64,000 bases of DNA from Pseudescherichia sp032055545 (GTDB lineage: Bacteria > Pseudomonadota > Gammaproteobacteria > Enterobacterales > Enterobacteriaceae). A program made the position numbers and the translations under genes. The stretch lies in contig DAMBQR010000007.1 in assembly GCA_032055545.1 (NCBI GenBank), positions 35,802 to 99,801 on the forward strand. The letters run 5' to 3'. The notes under the pieces were generated by a model that saw only the letters and a program-made list of their open reading frames with translations, was not told where the DNA came from and did not search any database. Of this stretch, positions 44,605 through 53,223 are shown one piece after another (the first letter of the stretch is position 1; the number at the start of each line of letters is the position of its first letter).

Positions 44605-46682
44605 TATTTACCTCCAATGGTGGCGGTCATGCGGATGTTGCGGTTATCAGACAGCTCCATATTGGAGAGCACCACCAGTTGTGTCAGGCTGCGGCGCAGG
44701 AAGCGTGACAGCAGCGGACGCAGGGCGTGATTCACCAGCAGCACCGGCGGCGCGCCAAGCATCTCCTGGCGGGCCAGCGCCTCCTGGGTCTGGGCCAGCA
44801 GACGATCCGCCAGCCCCGGCTCCAGGCCGCCGCCGCCCTGCAGCGCCTGTAACAGCAGACGCTCAAGCGGCGTATCCAGACCGATAACCTGCACTTCACC
44901 GCTGCCCGGGAACCACTGCTGGGTGATCGCCCGGCCCAGCGCCACGCGCACCACGGCGGTCAGCTCATGCGGATCGCTCTGGATCGGCGCATGCTCGGCC
45001 AGGGTCTCCAGAATGGTACGCATATCACGAATCGGCACCTTCTCATCCAGCAGGTTCTGCAGCACCTTGTGCAGCGTGGTGAGGGTGACCACGCCGGGAA
45101 CCAGATCTTCAGTGAGCTTCGGCATCTCCTGACTCACGCGATCCAGTAGCTGCTGCGCCTCCTGGCGACCAAACAGCTCGGAGGCGAACTGGCCGATCAG
45201 GTGGTTAAGGTGGGTCGCCACCACGGTGCTGGCCTCCACCACGGTATAGCCCTGGATCTGCGCCTGCTCTTTCAGGGCGCTTTCGATCCAGATTGCCGCG
45301 AGGCCAAAGGCTGGATCCACAGTCTGCTCGCCGGGCAGGGTTCCTGCCGCCGTGCCGGGGTTGATCGCCAGCCAGCGGCCCGGATAGGCCTCACCGCTGC
45401 CGATCTCTACGCCTTTCATCAGAATACGGTAGCGCGCCGGGGGCAGATCCATATTGTCACGGATGTGCACCACCGGTGGCAGGAAGCCCATATCCTGGGC
45501 AAATTTCTTACGAATACTGCGGATACGCCCGAGCAGCTCGCCATCCTGCTGGAAATCGACCATCGGGATCAGGCGGTAGCCCACCTCCATACCGAGGGAG
45601 TCCTCCAGCTGGACGTCGTTCCAGGTGGCCTCTACCGCCTGGTTGTTCTCCGGCATCTTGACCGGCGCGGCTTCAACCGGGGCTTTCTGCTCACGACCGC
45701 GCAGCCACCAGGCAAGACCCAGCAATCCGGCAGTAAAGAGCAGGAAGACAAAGTTTGGCATACCGGGCACCAGACCCAACAGGCCCAGCACCCCGGCACT
45801 CAGCAGCATCACGCGCGGGTTGCTAAACAGCTGGCCCACCATCTGCTGGCCAACGTCCTGATCGGTCGCGACGCGGGTCACGATGACGCCGGCAGCGGTG
45901 GAGATCACCAGCGCCGGGATCTGCGCCACCAGGCCGTCACCAATGGTCAACAGGGTATAGCTCTCAGCCGCGTGGCCCATATCCATACCATGCTGTAAAA
46001 CGCCCACCAGCAGACCGCCGACGACGTTGATCACCATGATTAGAATGCCCGCGATAGCATCGCCGCGCACAAACTTACTCGCACCGTCCATGGAGCCGTA
46101 GAAGTCGGCCTCCTGGGTCACCTCCGAGCGGCGTTTTTTGGCTTCCTCTTCACCGATAATCCCGGCGTTGAGGTCGGCATCGATCGCCATCTGTTTGCCC
46201 GGCATCCCATCAAGGACAAAGCGCGCGCCTACTTCTGCGATACGCCCCGCACCCTTGGTAATAACCATAAAGTTGATGATGACGAGGATAACGAACACCA
46301 CGATACCGATGGCAAAGTTACCGCCAACGAGAAAGTGACCAAAGGCTTCAACCACCTTCCCCGCCGCCGCGCCGCCGGTATGCCCTTCCATCAGAATGAT
46401 ACGGGTCGAGGCGACGTTCAGCGCCAGCCTCAGCAGGGTGGTAAACAGCAGAATGGTTGGAAACGCGGCGAACTCCAGCGTACGCTGGGTGAACATCGCC
46501 ACCAACAGCACCATGATGGAGAGCGCGATATTAAAGGTAAACAGCAGGTCAAGGATGAAGGCCGGAAGCGGCAGCACCATCATCGACAGGATAAGCAGAA
46601 TCAGTATCGGTCCAGCAAGAATCTGCCATTGACCTGATTTCATGTTGCCAGGCAGGCGCAACATCGTCACCAGATTATTCAT
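44604..46682 (-). CDS. flhA: Flagellar type III export protein FlhA
   Basis: 692 residues, the same as E. coli. The N-terminal half has eight membrane segments (residues about 15-330) and the FHIPEP-family block (RIAEVGARFVLDGMPGKQMAIDADLNAG in outline). The C-terminal half (about 350-692) is the cytoplasmic ring that docks chaperone-substrate complexes, with GVEIGSGEAYPGRWLAINPG. It is the proton-driven core of the flagellar exporter. Its start overlaps the end of flhB by eight bases. Confidence 0.98.
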   Translation of the reverse strand: MNNLVTMLRLPGNMKSGQWQILAGPILILLILSMMVLPLPAFILDLLFTFNIALSIMVLLVAMFTQRTLEFAAFPTILLFTTLLRLALNVASTRIILMEGHTGGAAAGKVVEAFGHFLVGGNFAIGIVVFVILVIINFMVITKGAGRIAEVGARFVLDGMPGKQMAIDADLNAGIIGEEEAKKRRSEVTQEADFYGSMDGASKFVRGDAIAGILIMVINVVGGLLVGVLQHGMDMGHAAESYTLLTIGDGLVAQIPALVISTAAGVIVTRVATDQDVGQQMVGQLFSNPRVMLLSAGVLGLLGLVPGMPNFVFLLFTAGLLGLAWWLRGREQKAPVEAAPVKMPENNQAVEATWNDVQLEDSLGMEVGYRLIPMVDFQQDGELLGRIRSIRKKFAQDMGFLPPVVHIRDNMDLPPARYRILMKGVEIGSGEAYPGRWLAINPGTAAGTLPGEQTVDPAFGLAAIWIESALKEQAQIQGYTVVEASTVVATHLNHLIGQFASELFGRQEAQQLLDRVSQEMPKLTEDLVPGVVTLTTLHKVLQNLLDEKVPIRDMRTILETLAEHAPIQSDPHELTAVVRVALGRAITQQWFPGSGEVQVIGLDTPLERLLLQALQGGGGLEPGLADRLLAQTQEALARQEMLGAPPVLLVNHALRPLLSRFLRRSLTQLVVLSNMELSDNRNIRMTATIGGK

Positions 46683-47829
46683 CAGTGTCCTTCTCGTCGT
46701 TCATAAAATCCAGTGCTTCAGGCACCGGAAGATTGGCGGGTTTCACCGGCGCTTGCCCACCAGCGAGCTTCCAGCGTTTGAGCTGCCATACCCAGGCCAG
46801 CACTTCGGCTACAGCTGCATAGAGCTGACCGGGGATCTGCTGTCCGACATCGGCATGGCGGTAGAGCGCACGCGCCAGCGGCGGCGCTTCCAGCAGTGGA
46901 ATACGGTTTTCAGCGGCAATTTCACGAATGCGCAACGCCACCAGCCCGGCACCCTTCGCCAGCACCTTCGGCGCACTCATTTTGTTCTCATCGTAAAGCA
47001 GCGCCACGGAATAGTGCGTCGGGTTGGTGACCACCACGTTAGCCTTCGGCACATCCGCCATCATGCGGCGGCGAGCGGCGGCGCGCTGCATCTGGCGAAT
47101 ACGCCCCTTCACGTGCGGATCGCCTTCGCTCTGCTTATGTTCATCGCGGATATCCTGGCGGGACATGCGCAGCTTTTTGATGTGGCTGTAGATCTGCCAG
47201 ATTACGTCAAAGCCCACCATCGGGATAATGCCCAGCACCACCAGCAGCACGCAAAGGCCCACCAGGTTGAGGGCATTGCTCATGGCCGACAGCGGCGACT
47301 CGCTCATCAGGCGCATCATATCCGGCCATTTGTGGGTCAGGTAGAGACCCGCCACGCCCCCCATCAGCAGAGCCTTCAGCACCGCCTTTACCAGCTCCGC
47401 GCCGACCTGGGCGGAAAAGAGCCGCTTCAGGCCGCTGAGCGGATTGAGCTTGGAGAACTGGAACTGCAGCGACTTGCCGCTAAACACCAGGCCGCCCAGC
47501 AGGATCGGGGCGATCAGCGCCACCAGCACCACGCCGGTAATCAGCGGCAGCAGCGCGATCATCGCCTCTTTGATCAGCAGAATGGTCTGGCCGAGGATCA
47601 GATGGGGATCGTTAACGATACCGTGGTCGAAGCGCAGTCCGGATGAGAGCAGTCCCGCCAGCCTTCGGGCGAGCGACTCCCCTCCAATCCAGATCACACA
47701 GATGCCGACCACTAAGATCAGTAACGATGTCAGCTCTTTGGAACGGGGAACCTGCCCCTCCTCACGCGCTTTCTCTAGTCGGTGGGGTGTGGGGGCCTCT
47801 GTTTTGTCCTCGTTGTCTTCTTCAGCCAC
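46675..47829 (-). CDS. flhB: Flagellar type III export switch protein FlhB
   Basis: 384 residues from the GTG at 47829 (reading MAEEDNEDKTEAPTPHRLEKA), close to the 382 of E. coli. Longer in-frame readings up to 47886 would run through the promoter palindrome and are unlikely. Four membrane segments lie in the first 210 residues. The autocleavage motif NPTH (VVTNPTHYSVALLYDEN) switches export from rod/hook to filament subunits. GGAAT eight bases upstream is a modest ribosome site. A probable FlhDC box and two copies of a short palindrome lie upstream. Confidence 0.96.
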   Translation of the reverse strand: MAEEDNEDKTEAPTPHRLEKAREEGQVPRSKELTSLLILVVGICVIWIGGESLARRLAGLLSSGLRFDHGIVNDPHLILGQTILLIKEAMIALLPLITGVVLVALIAPILLGGLVFSGKSLQFQFSKLNPLSGLKRLFSAQVGAELVKAVLKALLMGGVAGLYLTHKWPDMMRLMSESPLSAMSNALNLVGLCVLLVVLGIIPMVGFDVIWQIYSHIKKLRMSRQDIRDEHKQSEGDPHVKGRIRQMQRAAARRRMMADVPKANVVVTNPTHYSVALLYDENKMSAPKVLAKGAGLVALRIREIAAENRIPLLEAPPLARALYRHADVGQQIPGQLYAAVAEVLAWVWQLKRWKLAGGQAPVKPANLPVPEALDFMNDEKDTDE

Positions 47830-47843
47830 GGGCAAAATTCCGC

Positions 47844-47861
47844 TGATACAATTTTGTATCA
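47844..47861. repeat. Palindrome at the flhB promoter, copy 1
   Basis: TGATACAATTTTGTATCA has 8-base perfect arms around TT. Its core TACAATTTTGTA recurs at 47931. It lies where the flhB -10 region and transcript start would be, so it could be an operator. Confidence 0.7.
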
Positions 47862-47884
47862 TGATGCCTGAGACAAGCCCGAAC

Positions 47885-47927
47885 AATGGTCGAATAAACG
47901 AGGCTAAAAGGCGGGCTTTTTGGCGTT
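47885..47927 (-). promoter_or_regulatory. Probable FlhD4C2 box of flhB
   Basis: On the minus strand, AACGCCAAAAAGCCCG, 11 bases, and CGTTTATTCGACCATT resemble the two inverted halves of the FlhDC box (AATGGCAGAAATAGCG-type), about 10 and 11 matches of 16. The place fits a class 2 flagellar promoter for flhBAE. Confidence 0.55.
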
Positions 47928-47930
47928 AAG

Positions 47931-47942
47931 TACAATTTTGTA
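47931..47942. repeat. Palindrome upstream of the flhB box, copy 2
   Basis: TACAATTTTGTA repeats the 12-base core of the palindrome at 47844, about 84 bases centre to centre (eight helical turns). The two copies bracket the probable FlhDC box. Confidence 0.7.
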
Positions 47943-48062
47943 TGTAAATAAGCTTTTACTCTTTGCGATGCCGGTCGAAATCCTTAGAAAAGCGCAGCGG
48001 CGTGGTAGCAGTGCTTAAGAACATTTGTCAGCCTAAAACCTTACTGATGAGAGGGGTTTTTT

Positions 48063-49476
48063 ATGCAGTGGCCACTGTTACTGAATAGCAAACGTAGAAA
48101 AGAGAAACCAAAACAACAAGAGACCTCGCAGTCATTGCACGCCACTTCCGCCCCCGAATGGCGACAGGAGATCGAGCGTGATTATGATCGCCTCTTATTT
48201 GCTGCGCCTACCCGTCGTCTTGCCGATAAAACGCAGGTTTACCCTCTCGATCGTAACGATAGCGTGCGTACGCATTTGACGCATTCACATGAAGTCGCCA
48301 ATTTTGCTCGCGGGATCGGTATGCGACTGGCCTTTGATCTTAAAAAAACTATTATTGGTTCGTTACCTGAAAATCTTTGCGTTGAGCGTGATGTTCCCGC
48401 TCTGCTGGCCGCTATCGGGCTTGCACACGATCTTGGTAATCCCCCCTTTGGGCACCAGGGTGAGGCAGCAATGCGTGCCTGGTACAAACGCCATCTAACG
48501 AGTGAAGTAGCAAAGCGGCCTGAATTTGACCTATGCCACGCTCGCTGCGCTGATCAAATATCCGCGCTCCTCTTACACGAACTTGCAAGATAGGTGGAAA
48601 AAGCACGGCTACTTCTATTCTGAAGAGAAGGTTATCAAGGATATTTGGGAAAACACGGGGCTGGCTGAAGGGGTGCGGCATCCTTTTACATGGCTGATGG
48701 AAGCCTGTGATGACATCGCCTACTCCGTTCTCGACGCCGAAGACACGGTTAAAAAAGGCCTCGCCTCATATCACGATCTTATTGATCATCTTGAGTGCTG
48801 GGAGGAAGGCAAGGATGACGTTATTAATGAGGTACTCAGACAAACAAAAGATAAAAATAGCGAATACAAAAAGCTGCAAAAAGATCTTACGCCAGCTGAA
48901 ATCAACGATATGAATATGCAGATGTTCCGCGTCAAATCGACAATCGCGTTAGTGAACAGCGTCGTAAAAGCTTTTACCCAGCATAAAGATCAACTTATGA
49001 GCCATAACTGCGATATGAAGGATCTTATCAGTAAAAGCGATGCCTTTGCATTATGTGAAGCATTGAAAGATTTTGATAGATCGCGCGGCTATCGTCATCC
49101 TTCCGTCCTCAAGCTGGAACTAGAAGGCTCAAACTACATCCAAAGCCTGATGGATATGCTGTGGGTCGGTATTCACGGACACAAGACGAAGCGTGAGCGA
49201 GACGAAGAAAAAGAGAGCGCAGTTGAACCACGCAATGAATATCAATCAGAAACGCCCTTTGGCCGCTACGCCTATGGCCGCATTTCAGAAAACTATCGTC
49301 GTATCTTTGAAGATAAAAAAAACACGCTGCCGGTGCTCTACAAAGAAGCCCAGCTGCTGTCCGACGCGATCTCAGGTATGACCGATAACTATTTGATACG
49401 GCTTCACGATGAGCTAAAATCCCTTTATGAGTATGAACGTAGCCAAAACACGTTATGCCCTCAAGCGGCGCATTGA
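48063..49476 (+). pseudogene. dGTPase-like HD-domain triphosphohydrolase, internally deleted and frameshifted
   Basis: Two overlapping frames give one dGTPase-type protein. Frame A (48063-48593) has the N-terminal part with RTHLTHSHEVANFARG and the HD motif at H122-D123 in GLAHDLGNPPFGHQGEAA. After KRPEFD it runs into unrelated residues. Frame B (in frame from about 48517 to 49476) goes on with GLNLTYATLAALIKYPRSS, HPFTWLMEACDDIAYSV and the C-terminal DAISGMTDNY. The segment normally between them, with the HFEGNAQ motif that holds the catalytic His and Glu of Dgt, is missing. The join GGCCTGAATTTGAC reads as both flanks, so the loss probably occurred between short repeats. The total of 1414 bases is about 35 codons short of a 505-residue Dgt. 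As it stands no active enzyme is expected. GC content is below that of the flagellar genes, and the strand is opposite to theirs. Confidence 0.85.
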
Positions 49477-50191
49477 TAATTTCTTTGCTTCCGGAGAGGA
49501 ACAGCGGGCGGCACGGGCGTTGATTGACGAGATTGCCGCTCAACATCGAGCATGGATCTTTGGCGGCATGCTTCGGGACATCGGCCTCTTTGGACGTGAT
49601 GGATTTACGTCTGATATCGATATCGTGTTCGCTGGCGAACGTGAGGATTTGCTACATCTACTCTCCCACTTTCATATGGAACATTTTGCAACCAATAAAC
49701 TTGGCGGCATACGTTTTCGCTATCGCTCATTGGATTTTGATATCTGGTGTCTTAGCGATACCTGGGCTTTCAAAGAGAACATTGTTCCATTAGAAAATGT
49801 GGAGAGCCTGCTTCACACCACGCTTATGTCGTGGGACGCAGTGCTTTACGATGTGCATCGCGGCGAAATTCTCACGCCGGAAAACTATCTGCACGATTTG
49901 AATAACGGCTACCTTGAGCTGGTTCTGGATGCTACGCCAAACGAAACCGGTTCGGTCGTGAAAATTTTACGTACTATCTATAACAAGCGGGTGAAAACGC
50001 TGGGGCCAGGCCTGAGTGAGTTCTTACATAAAACCCTGCTTCGCTATAGCTATTCTGCATTGCAACATTATGAACTAGCGCATTACGACACCAGCAGCTT
50101 TGACGACACTGAGTACGATTTGCTTTTGAACCGTTTACGTGAAACCGAGACAGGTTATAGCGTAGACGTGACGCGTTTGCATACCAATTAA
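49427..50191 (+). CDS. Nucleotidyltransferase-fold protein paired with the dGTPase-like gene
   Basis: 254 residues; a start at 49433 (third codon) is equally possible. It shows the pol-beta-type head of the tRNA CCA-transferase/poly(A) polymerase kind: G46-G47 in WIFGGMLRDIG, the two metal-binding aspartates in TSDIDIVF (D63, D65), and a third in LDFDIW (D105). All parts needed for nucleotidyl transfer are there. The C-terminal half (about 120-254) is helical and not recognised; the usual CCA-enzyme body is absent, so it is not a housekeeping CCA enzyme. It overlaps the end of the dGTPase-like gene by 50 bases, pointing to coupled translation and a joint role. Substrate unknown; a link with nucleotide-based phage defence is an inference. 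Confidence 0.8.
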   Translation: MSMNVAKTRYALKRRIDNFFASGEEQRAARALIDEIAAQHRAWIFGGMLRDIGLFGRDGFTSDIDIVFAGEREDLLHLLSHFHMEHFATNKLGGIRFRYRSLDFDIWCLSDTWAFKENIVPLENVESLLHTTLMSWDAVLYDVHRGEILTPENYLHDLNNGYLELVLDATPNETGSVVKILRTIYNKRVKTLGPGLSEFLHKTLLRYSYSALQHYELAHYDTSSFDDTEYDLLLNRLRETETGYSVDVTRLHTN

Positions 50192-50220
50192 ACCGCCTCC
50201 CTTTATCAGCAGAGGCGGGG
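50184..50220 (-). terminator. Terminator after cheZ
   Basis: CCGCCTC and GAGGCGG form a 7-bp stem with a 12-base loop; on the minus strand TTTAATTGG follows. It lies right after the cheZ stop and also faces the end of the nucleotidyltransferase gene. Confidence 0.6.
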
Positions 50221-50227
50221 CTTGTCA

Positions 50228-50872
50228 TCAGAACCCGAGGCTGTCCAGCAGGTCGTCTACCTGGTCCTGGCTGGCTACAACGCCCGCTTTGGTAGTGTCG
50301 AGCTGCGGCCCGTTGAGCAGGCTTTCGTTCTCACGCTTCGGACGCGCAGACGGTTCTGGCATGTTATCCAGCAGCACCATCAGCAGCTGACGCTCAATCT
50401 CCTGGATCACATCCATCATGCGCTTGATGACCTGACCGGTAAGGTCCTGGAAATCCTGCGCCATCATGATGTCCAGCAGTTGGGCATTGGTGAAGCTGGT
50501 ATGGCCCGGCACGTCGCCAAGATACTGACGCGTGTCTTTTACCAGCTCTTTCGCGTCAGACAGCTCGATCGGATCTTCAAACCATGCGTCCCAGCGCTTG
50601 CTCAGCGATTTCGCGCCGCTCTCCATCGCGTCCTGATGCGGCTGAGATGCTTCAACGCTGTTTAGCGCACGCTCGGCGGCCTGGGCCGTCATCTGTACCA
50701 CGTAGTCCAGACGATCGCGGGCATCGGGGATCGCTTCCGCTGCTTCGGCAATTGCCTGGTCAAGGCCAAGCTCGCGCAGGCTGTCGCGCAGCATACGCGT
50801 CAGGCTGCCGATGCGGGCGATAATGTCCCCGGGCGATTGCTCATCCGTAGGTTTCATTTGCGATTGCATCAT
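50228..50872 (-). CDS. cheZ: Chemotaxis phosphatase CheZ
   Basis: 214 residues from the ATG at 50872, matching E. coli CheZ (MMQ start); four ATG codons follow one another (50881-50872 region) and the exact one is uncertain. CheZ removes phosphate from CheY-P: the catalytic glutamine is in AQDFQDLTGQVIKRMMDV. The C-terminal CheY-binding helix ends SQDQVDDLLDSLGF. It closes the tar-tap-cheRBYZ series; the following flhBAE genes are cut off from it by the inserted pair. Confidence 0.96.
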   Translation of the reverse strand: MMQSQMKPTDEQSPGDIIARIGSLTRMLRDSLRELGLDQAIAEAAEAIPDARDRLDYVVQMTAQAAERALNSVEASQPHQDAMESGAKSLSKRWDAWFEDPIELSDAKELVKDTRQYLGDVPGHTSFTNAQLLDIMMAQDFQDLTGQVIKRMMDVIQEIERQLLMVLLDNMPEPSARPKRENESLLNGPQLDTTKAGVVASQDQVDDLLDSLGF

Positions 50873-50885
50873 CATCATCCGGTCC

Positions 50886-51275
50886 TCACATGCCGAGTTT
50901 CTCGAAGATCTTGCCGAGTTTTTCTTCCAGGGTTGCGGCCGTAAACGGCTTCACCACGTAACCACTTGCACCCGCCTGCGCGGCTGCAATGATGTTCTCT
51001 TTCTTCGCTTCTGCGGTAACCATCAGCACCGGCAGCGAAGCCATGGCGCTATTGCCACGAATGGTTTTCAGCAGCTCCAGGCCGTCCATGTTCGGCATGT
51101 TCCAGTCGGAGATAACGAAGCCAAAGCCGCCCGCCTGGAGCTTGTTCAGCGCGTCAACGCCGTCCTCTGCCTCTTCTACGTTATTGAAACCCAGCTCTTT
51201 CAGCAGGTTGCGCACGATGCGACGCATGGTGGAAAAGTCATCCACAACCAGAAACTTGAGCTCTTTGTCCGCCAT
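50886..51275 (-). CDS. cheY: Chemotaxis response regulator CheY
   Basis: 129 residues from the ATG at 51275, the same as E. coli. A single receiver domain: the acidic pair in FLVVDDFSTM, the phosphorylation site D57 in FVISDWNMPNMDG, T87 in LMVTAEAKKE, and K109 in GYVVKPFTA. CheY-P binds FliM and turns the motor clockwise. It lies between cheB and cheZ. Confidence 0.98.
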   Translation of the reverse strand: MADKELKFLVVDDFSTMRRIVRNLLKELGFNNVEEAEDGVDALNKLQAGGFGFVISDWNMPNMDGLELLKTIRGNSAMASLPVLMVTAEAKKENIIAAAQAGASGYVVKPFTAATLEEKLGKIFEKLGM

Positions 51276-51291
51276 AAAACTACACTCCTCG

Positions 51292-52341
51292 TTAAATACG
51301 TATTGCCTGTCCGGCACTGATTTTCGCCAGCATCTGCTGGCTTACCTGACTAAGATCGACCACTTCGCTTACGCCACCCATATTGATAGCTTCGCGCGGC
51401 ATGCCGAACACCACACAACTTGCTTCATTTTGCGCAATCGTCCAGGCGCCTGCCTGGTGCATTGCTAACATGCCGGCCGCGCCATCGTTGCCCATGCCGG
51501 TGAGGATCACCCCCACGGCGTTGCGCCCCGCGTGTTTCGCGACCGAATGAAACAGTACATCTACCGCCGGACGATGCCGGTTAACCGGCGGCCCGTCGTG
51601 AATTTTGATCTGATAGTTTGCCCCGCTGCGCGCCAGCTCCATGTGCTTATCGCCAGGGGCGATATAGGCATGGCCCGGCAGCACGCGCTCGCCGTCCTCG
51701 GCCTCTTTGACGCTGATCTGGCAGAGCTTGTTCAGCCGCTCAGCAAAGGAGCGGGTAAAGCCCGGCGGCATATGCTGGGTAATAAGAATACCGGGACTGG
51801 AGAGCGGCAATGGCTGGAGTACATGGCGAATTGCCTCGGTTCCGCCGGTTGACGCGCCAATCGCCAGCAGTTTTTCCGAGCTTAACAGCGGCCCAGCTTT
51901 CAGGGTCGCCGGCGCAGAGACCGGATTGTGCGCGGCCAGCCTGGCCCGCGATGCGGTACGTACCTTCTCGGCAATCATTTCGCTGTAGGCAAGCATTCCC
52001 TCGCGGATCCCCAGCTGCGGCTTGGTGACAAAGTCAATCGCCCCCAGCTCGAGCGCGCGCAGAGTGACCTCGGAACCTTTTCCGGTCAGGGAGGAGACCA
52101 TCACCACCGGCATCGGCCGCAGGCGCATCAGCTTCTCAAGAAAGTCCAGGCCGTCCATACGCGGCATTTCAACGTCCAGCGTCAGAACATCCGGATTGTA
52201 TTTCTTGATCAAATCCCGCGCGACCAGCGGATCTGGCGCGGTGGCAACCATCTCCATATCACTGTGGCTGTTGATAATCTCCGTCATGATCTGGCGCATC
52301 AGCGCCGAATCATCAACAGACAGTACCCTGATTTTACTCAT
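51292..52341 (-). CDS. cheB: Chemotaxis methylesterase CheB
   Basis: 349 residues, the same as E. coli. An N-terminal receiver domain (phosphorylated D in VLTLDVEMPRMDGL) is joined to the C-terminal methylesterase with the serine in AIGASTGGTEA, the histidine in ITQHMPPGFT, and the aspartate in GMGNDGAAGM. It demethylates and deamidates receptor glutamates for adaptation. Its start overlaps the cheR end by four bases. Confidence 0.98.
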   Translation of the reverse strand: MSKIRVLSVDDSALMRQIMTEIINSHSDMEMVATAPDPLVARDLIKKYNPDVLTLDVEMPRMDGLDFLEKLMRLRPMPVVMVSSLTGKGSEVTLRALELGAIDFVTKPQLGIREGMLAYSEMIAEKVRTASRARLAAHNPVSAPATLKAGPLLSSEKLLAIGASTGGTEAIRHVLQPLPLSSPGILITQHMPPGFTRSFAERLNKLCQISVKEAEDGERVLPGHAYIAPGDKHMELARSGANYQIKIHDGPPVNRHRPAVDVLFHSVAKHAGRNAVGVILTGMGNDGAAGMLAMHQAGAWTIAQNEASCVVFGMPREAINMGGVSEVVDLSQVSQQMLAKISAGQAIRI

Positions 52342-53204
52342 GCTTTATCCTTACTCAGCGCATAAACGGTCTGCCCACGCAGGGTAAACTCGCGCACAAG
52401 GTTGCTGAAATTCTCCGAATGCCCGGCAAACAGCAGCCCGTCGGGCTTAAGCATTGGGGCAAAGCGGCGCAGAATGTCCTGCTGCGTCGTTTTATCAAAA
52501 TAGATCATCACGTTACGGCAGAAGATAGCATCGAACGGCCCCTGCACGTTGTACTGCTTATCCAGCAGATTGAGCGGCGTAAAATCGACAAAATTCGCCA
52601 GCTCCTGCCGCACCCGCACCAGCCCGGCATGAGGCCCGGTACCGCGCATAAAGTAGCGCTGCAGCTGCTGTGGAGAGAGCGTTTTCAGCTCGTCCTGCCG
52701 GTAGATGCCGCTGCGGGCTTTCTCCAGCACCTCGGTGTCGATATCGCTGGCGATCACTTTCCAGCGCCCCGCCACCAGGCCCAGCGCATCCGCCAGAGTG
52801 ATGGCGAGCGAGTATGGCTCTTCACCGGTAGAGGCAGCGGCGCTCCAGACCCGATACTCCCCGCTGTGCTTGCGGGCGTGATCGGCCAGCACCGGGAAGT
52901 GATGAGCCTCACGGAAGAAAGCGGTCAGGTTAGTGGTCAGCGAGTTGATAAATGCCTGCCACTCGGCGCTGCTCTGGTTCGCTTCCAGCATGCTCAGGTA
53001 GCGGCCAAAATCATCCAGCCCCAGCGTGCGCAGGCGGCGAACCAGCCGGTTGTAGACCATGTCTCGCTTATGGTCAGCCAGCACGATCCCCGCACGCTGG
53101 TAAATCAATTGACATATCCGACGAAAATGCGCGTCGGACAGCGCAAGGCGCTGAGGGAACTGCATAGTTAATGACGTTTGCCCGTTGGGCAGTGGTGATG
53201 TCAT
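52338..53204 (-). CDS. cheR: Chemotaxis methyltransferase CheR
   Basis: 288 residues (286 in E. coli). It methylates receptor glutamates using SAM. Features are the N-terminal helical domain (HFRRICQLIYQRAGIVLADHK), the SAM-binding region VWSAAASTGEEPYS, and DAIFCRNVMIYFD. The beta subdomain expected to bind the NWETF receptor tail is present; tar in this window has that tail. It is read with tap and cheB. Confidence 0.97.
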   Translation of the reverse strand: MTSPLPNGQTSLTMQFPQRLALSDAHFRRICQLIYQRAGIVLADHKRDMVYNRLVRRLRTLGLDDFGRYLSMLEANQSSAEWQAFINSLTTNLTAFFREAHHFPVLADHARKHSGEYRVWSAAASTGEEPYSLAITLADALGLVAGRWKVIASDIDTEVLEKARSGIYRQDELKTLSPQQLQRYFMRGTGPHAGLVRVRQELANFVDFTPLNLLDKQYNVQGPFDAIFCRNVMIYFDKTTQQDILRRFAPMLKPDGLLFAGHSENFSNLVREFTLRGQTVYALSKDKA

Positions 53205-53223
53205 AGCGCCTTCTCAATAACTT

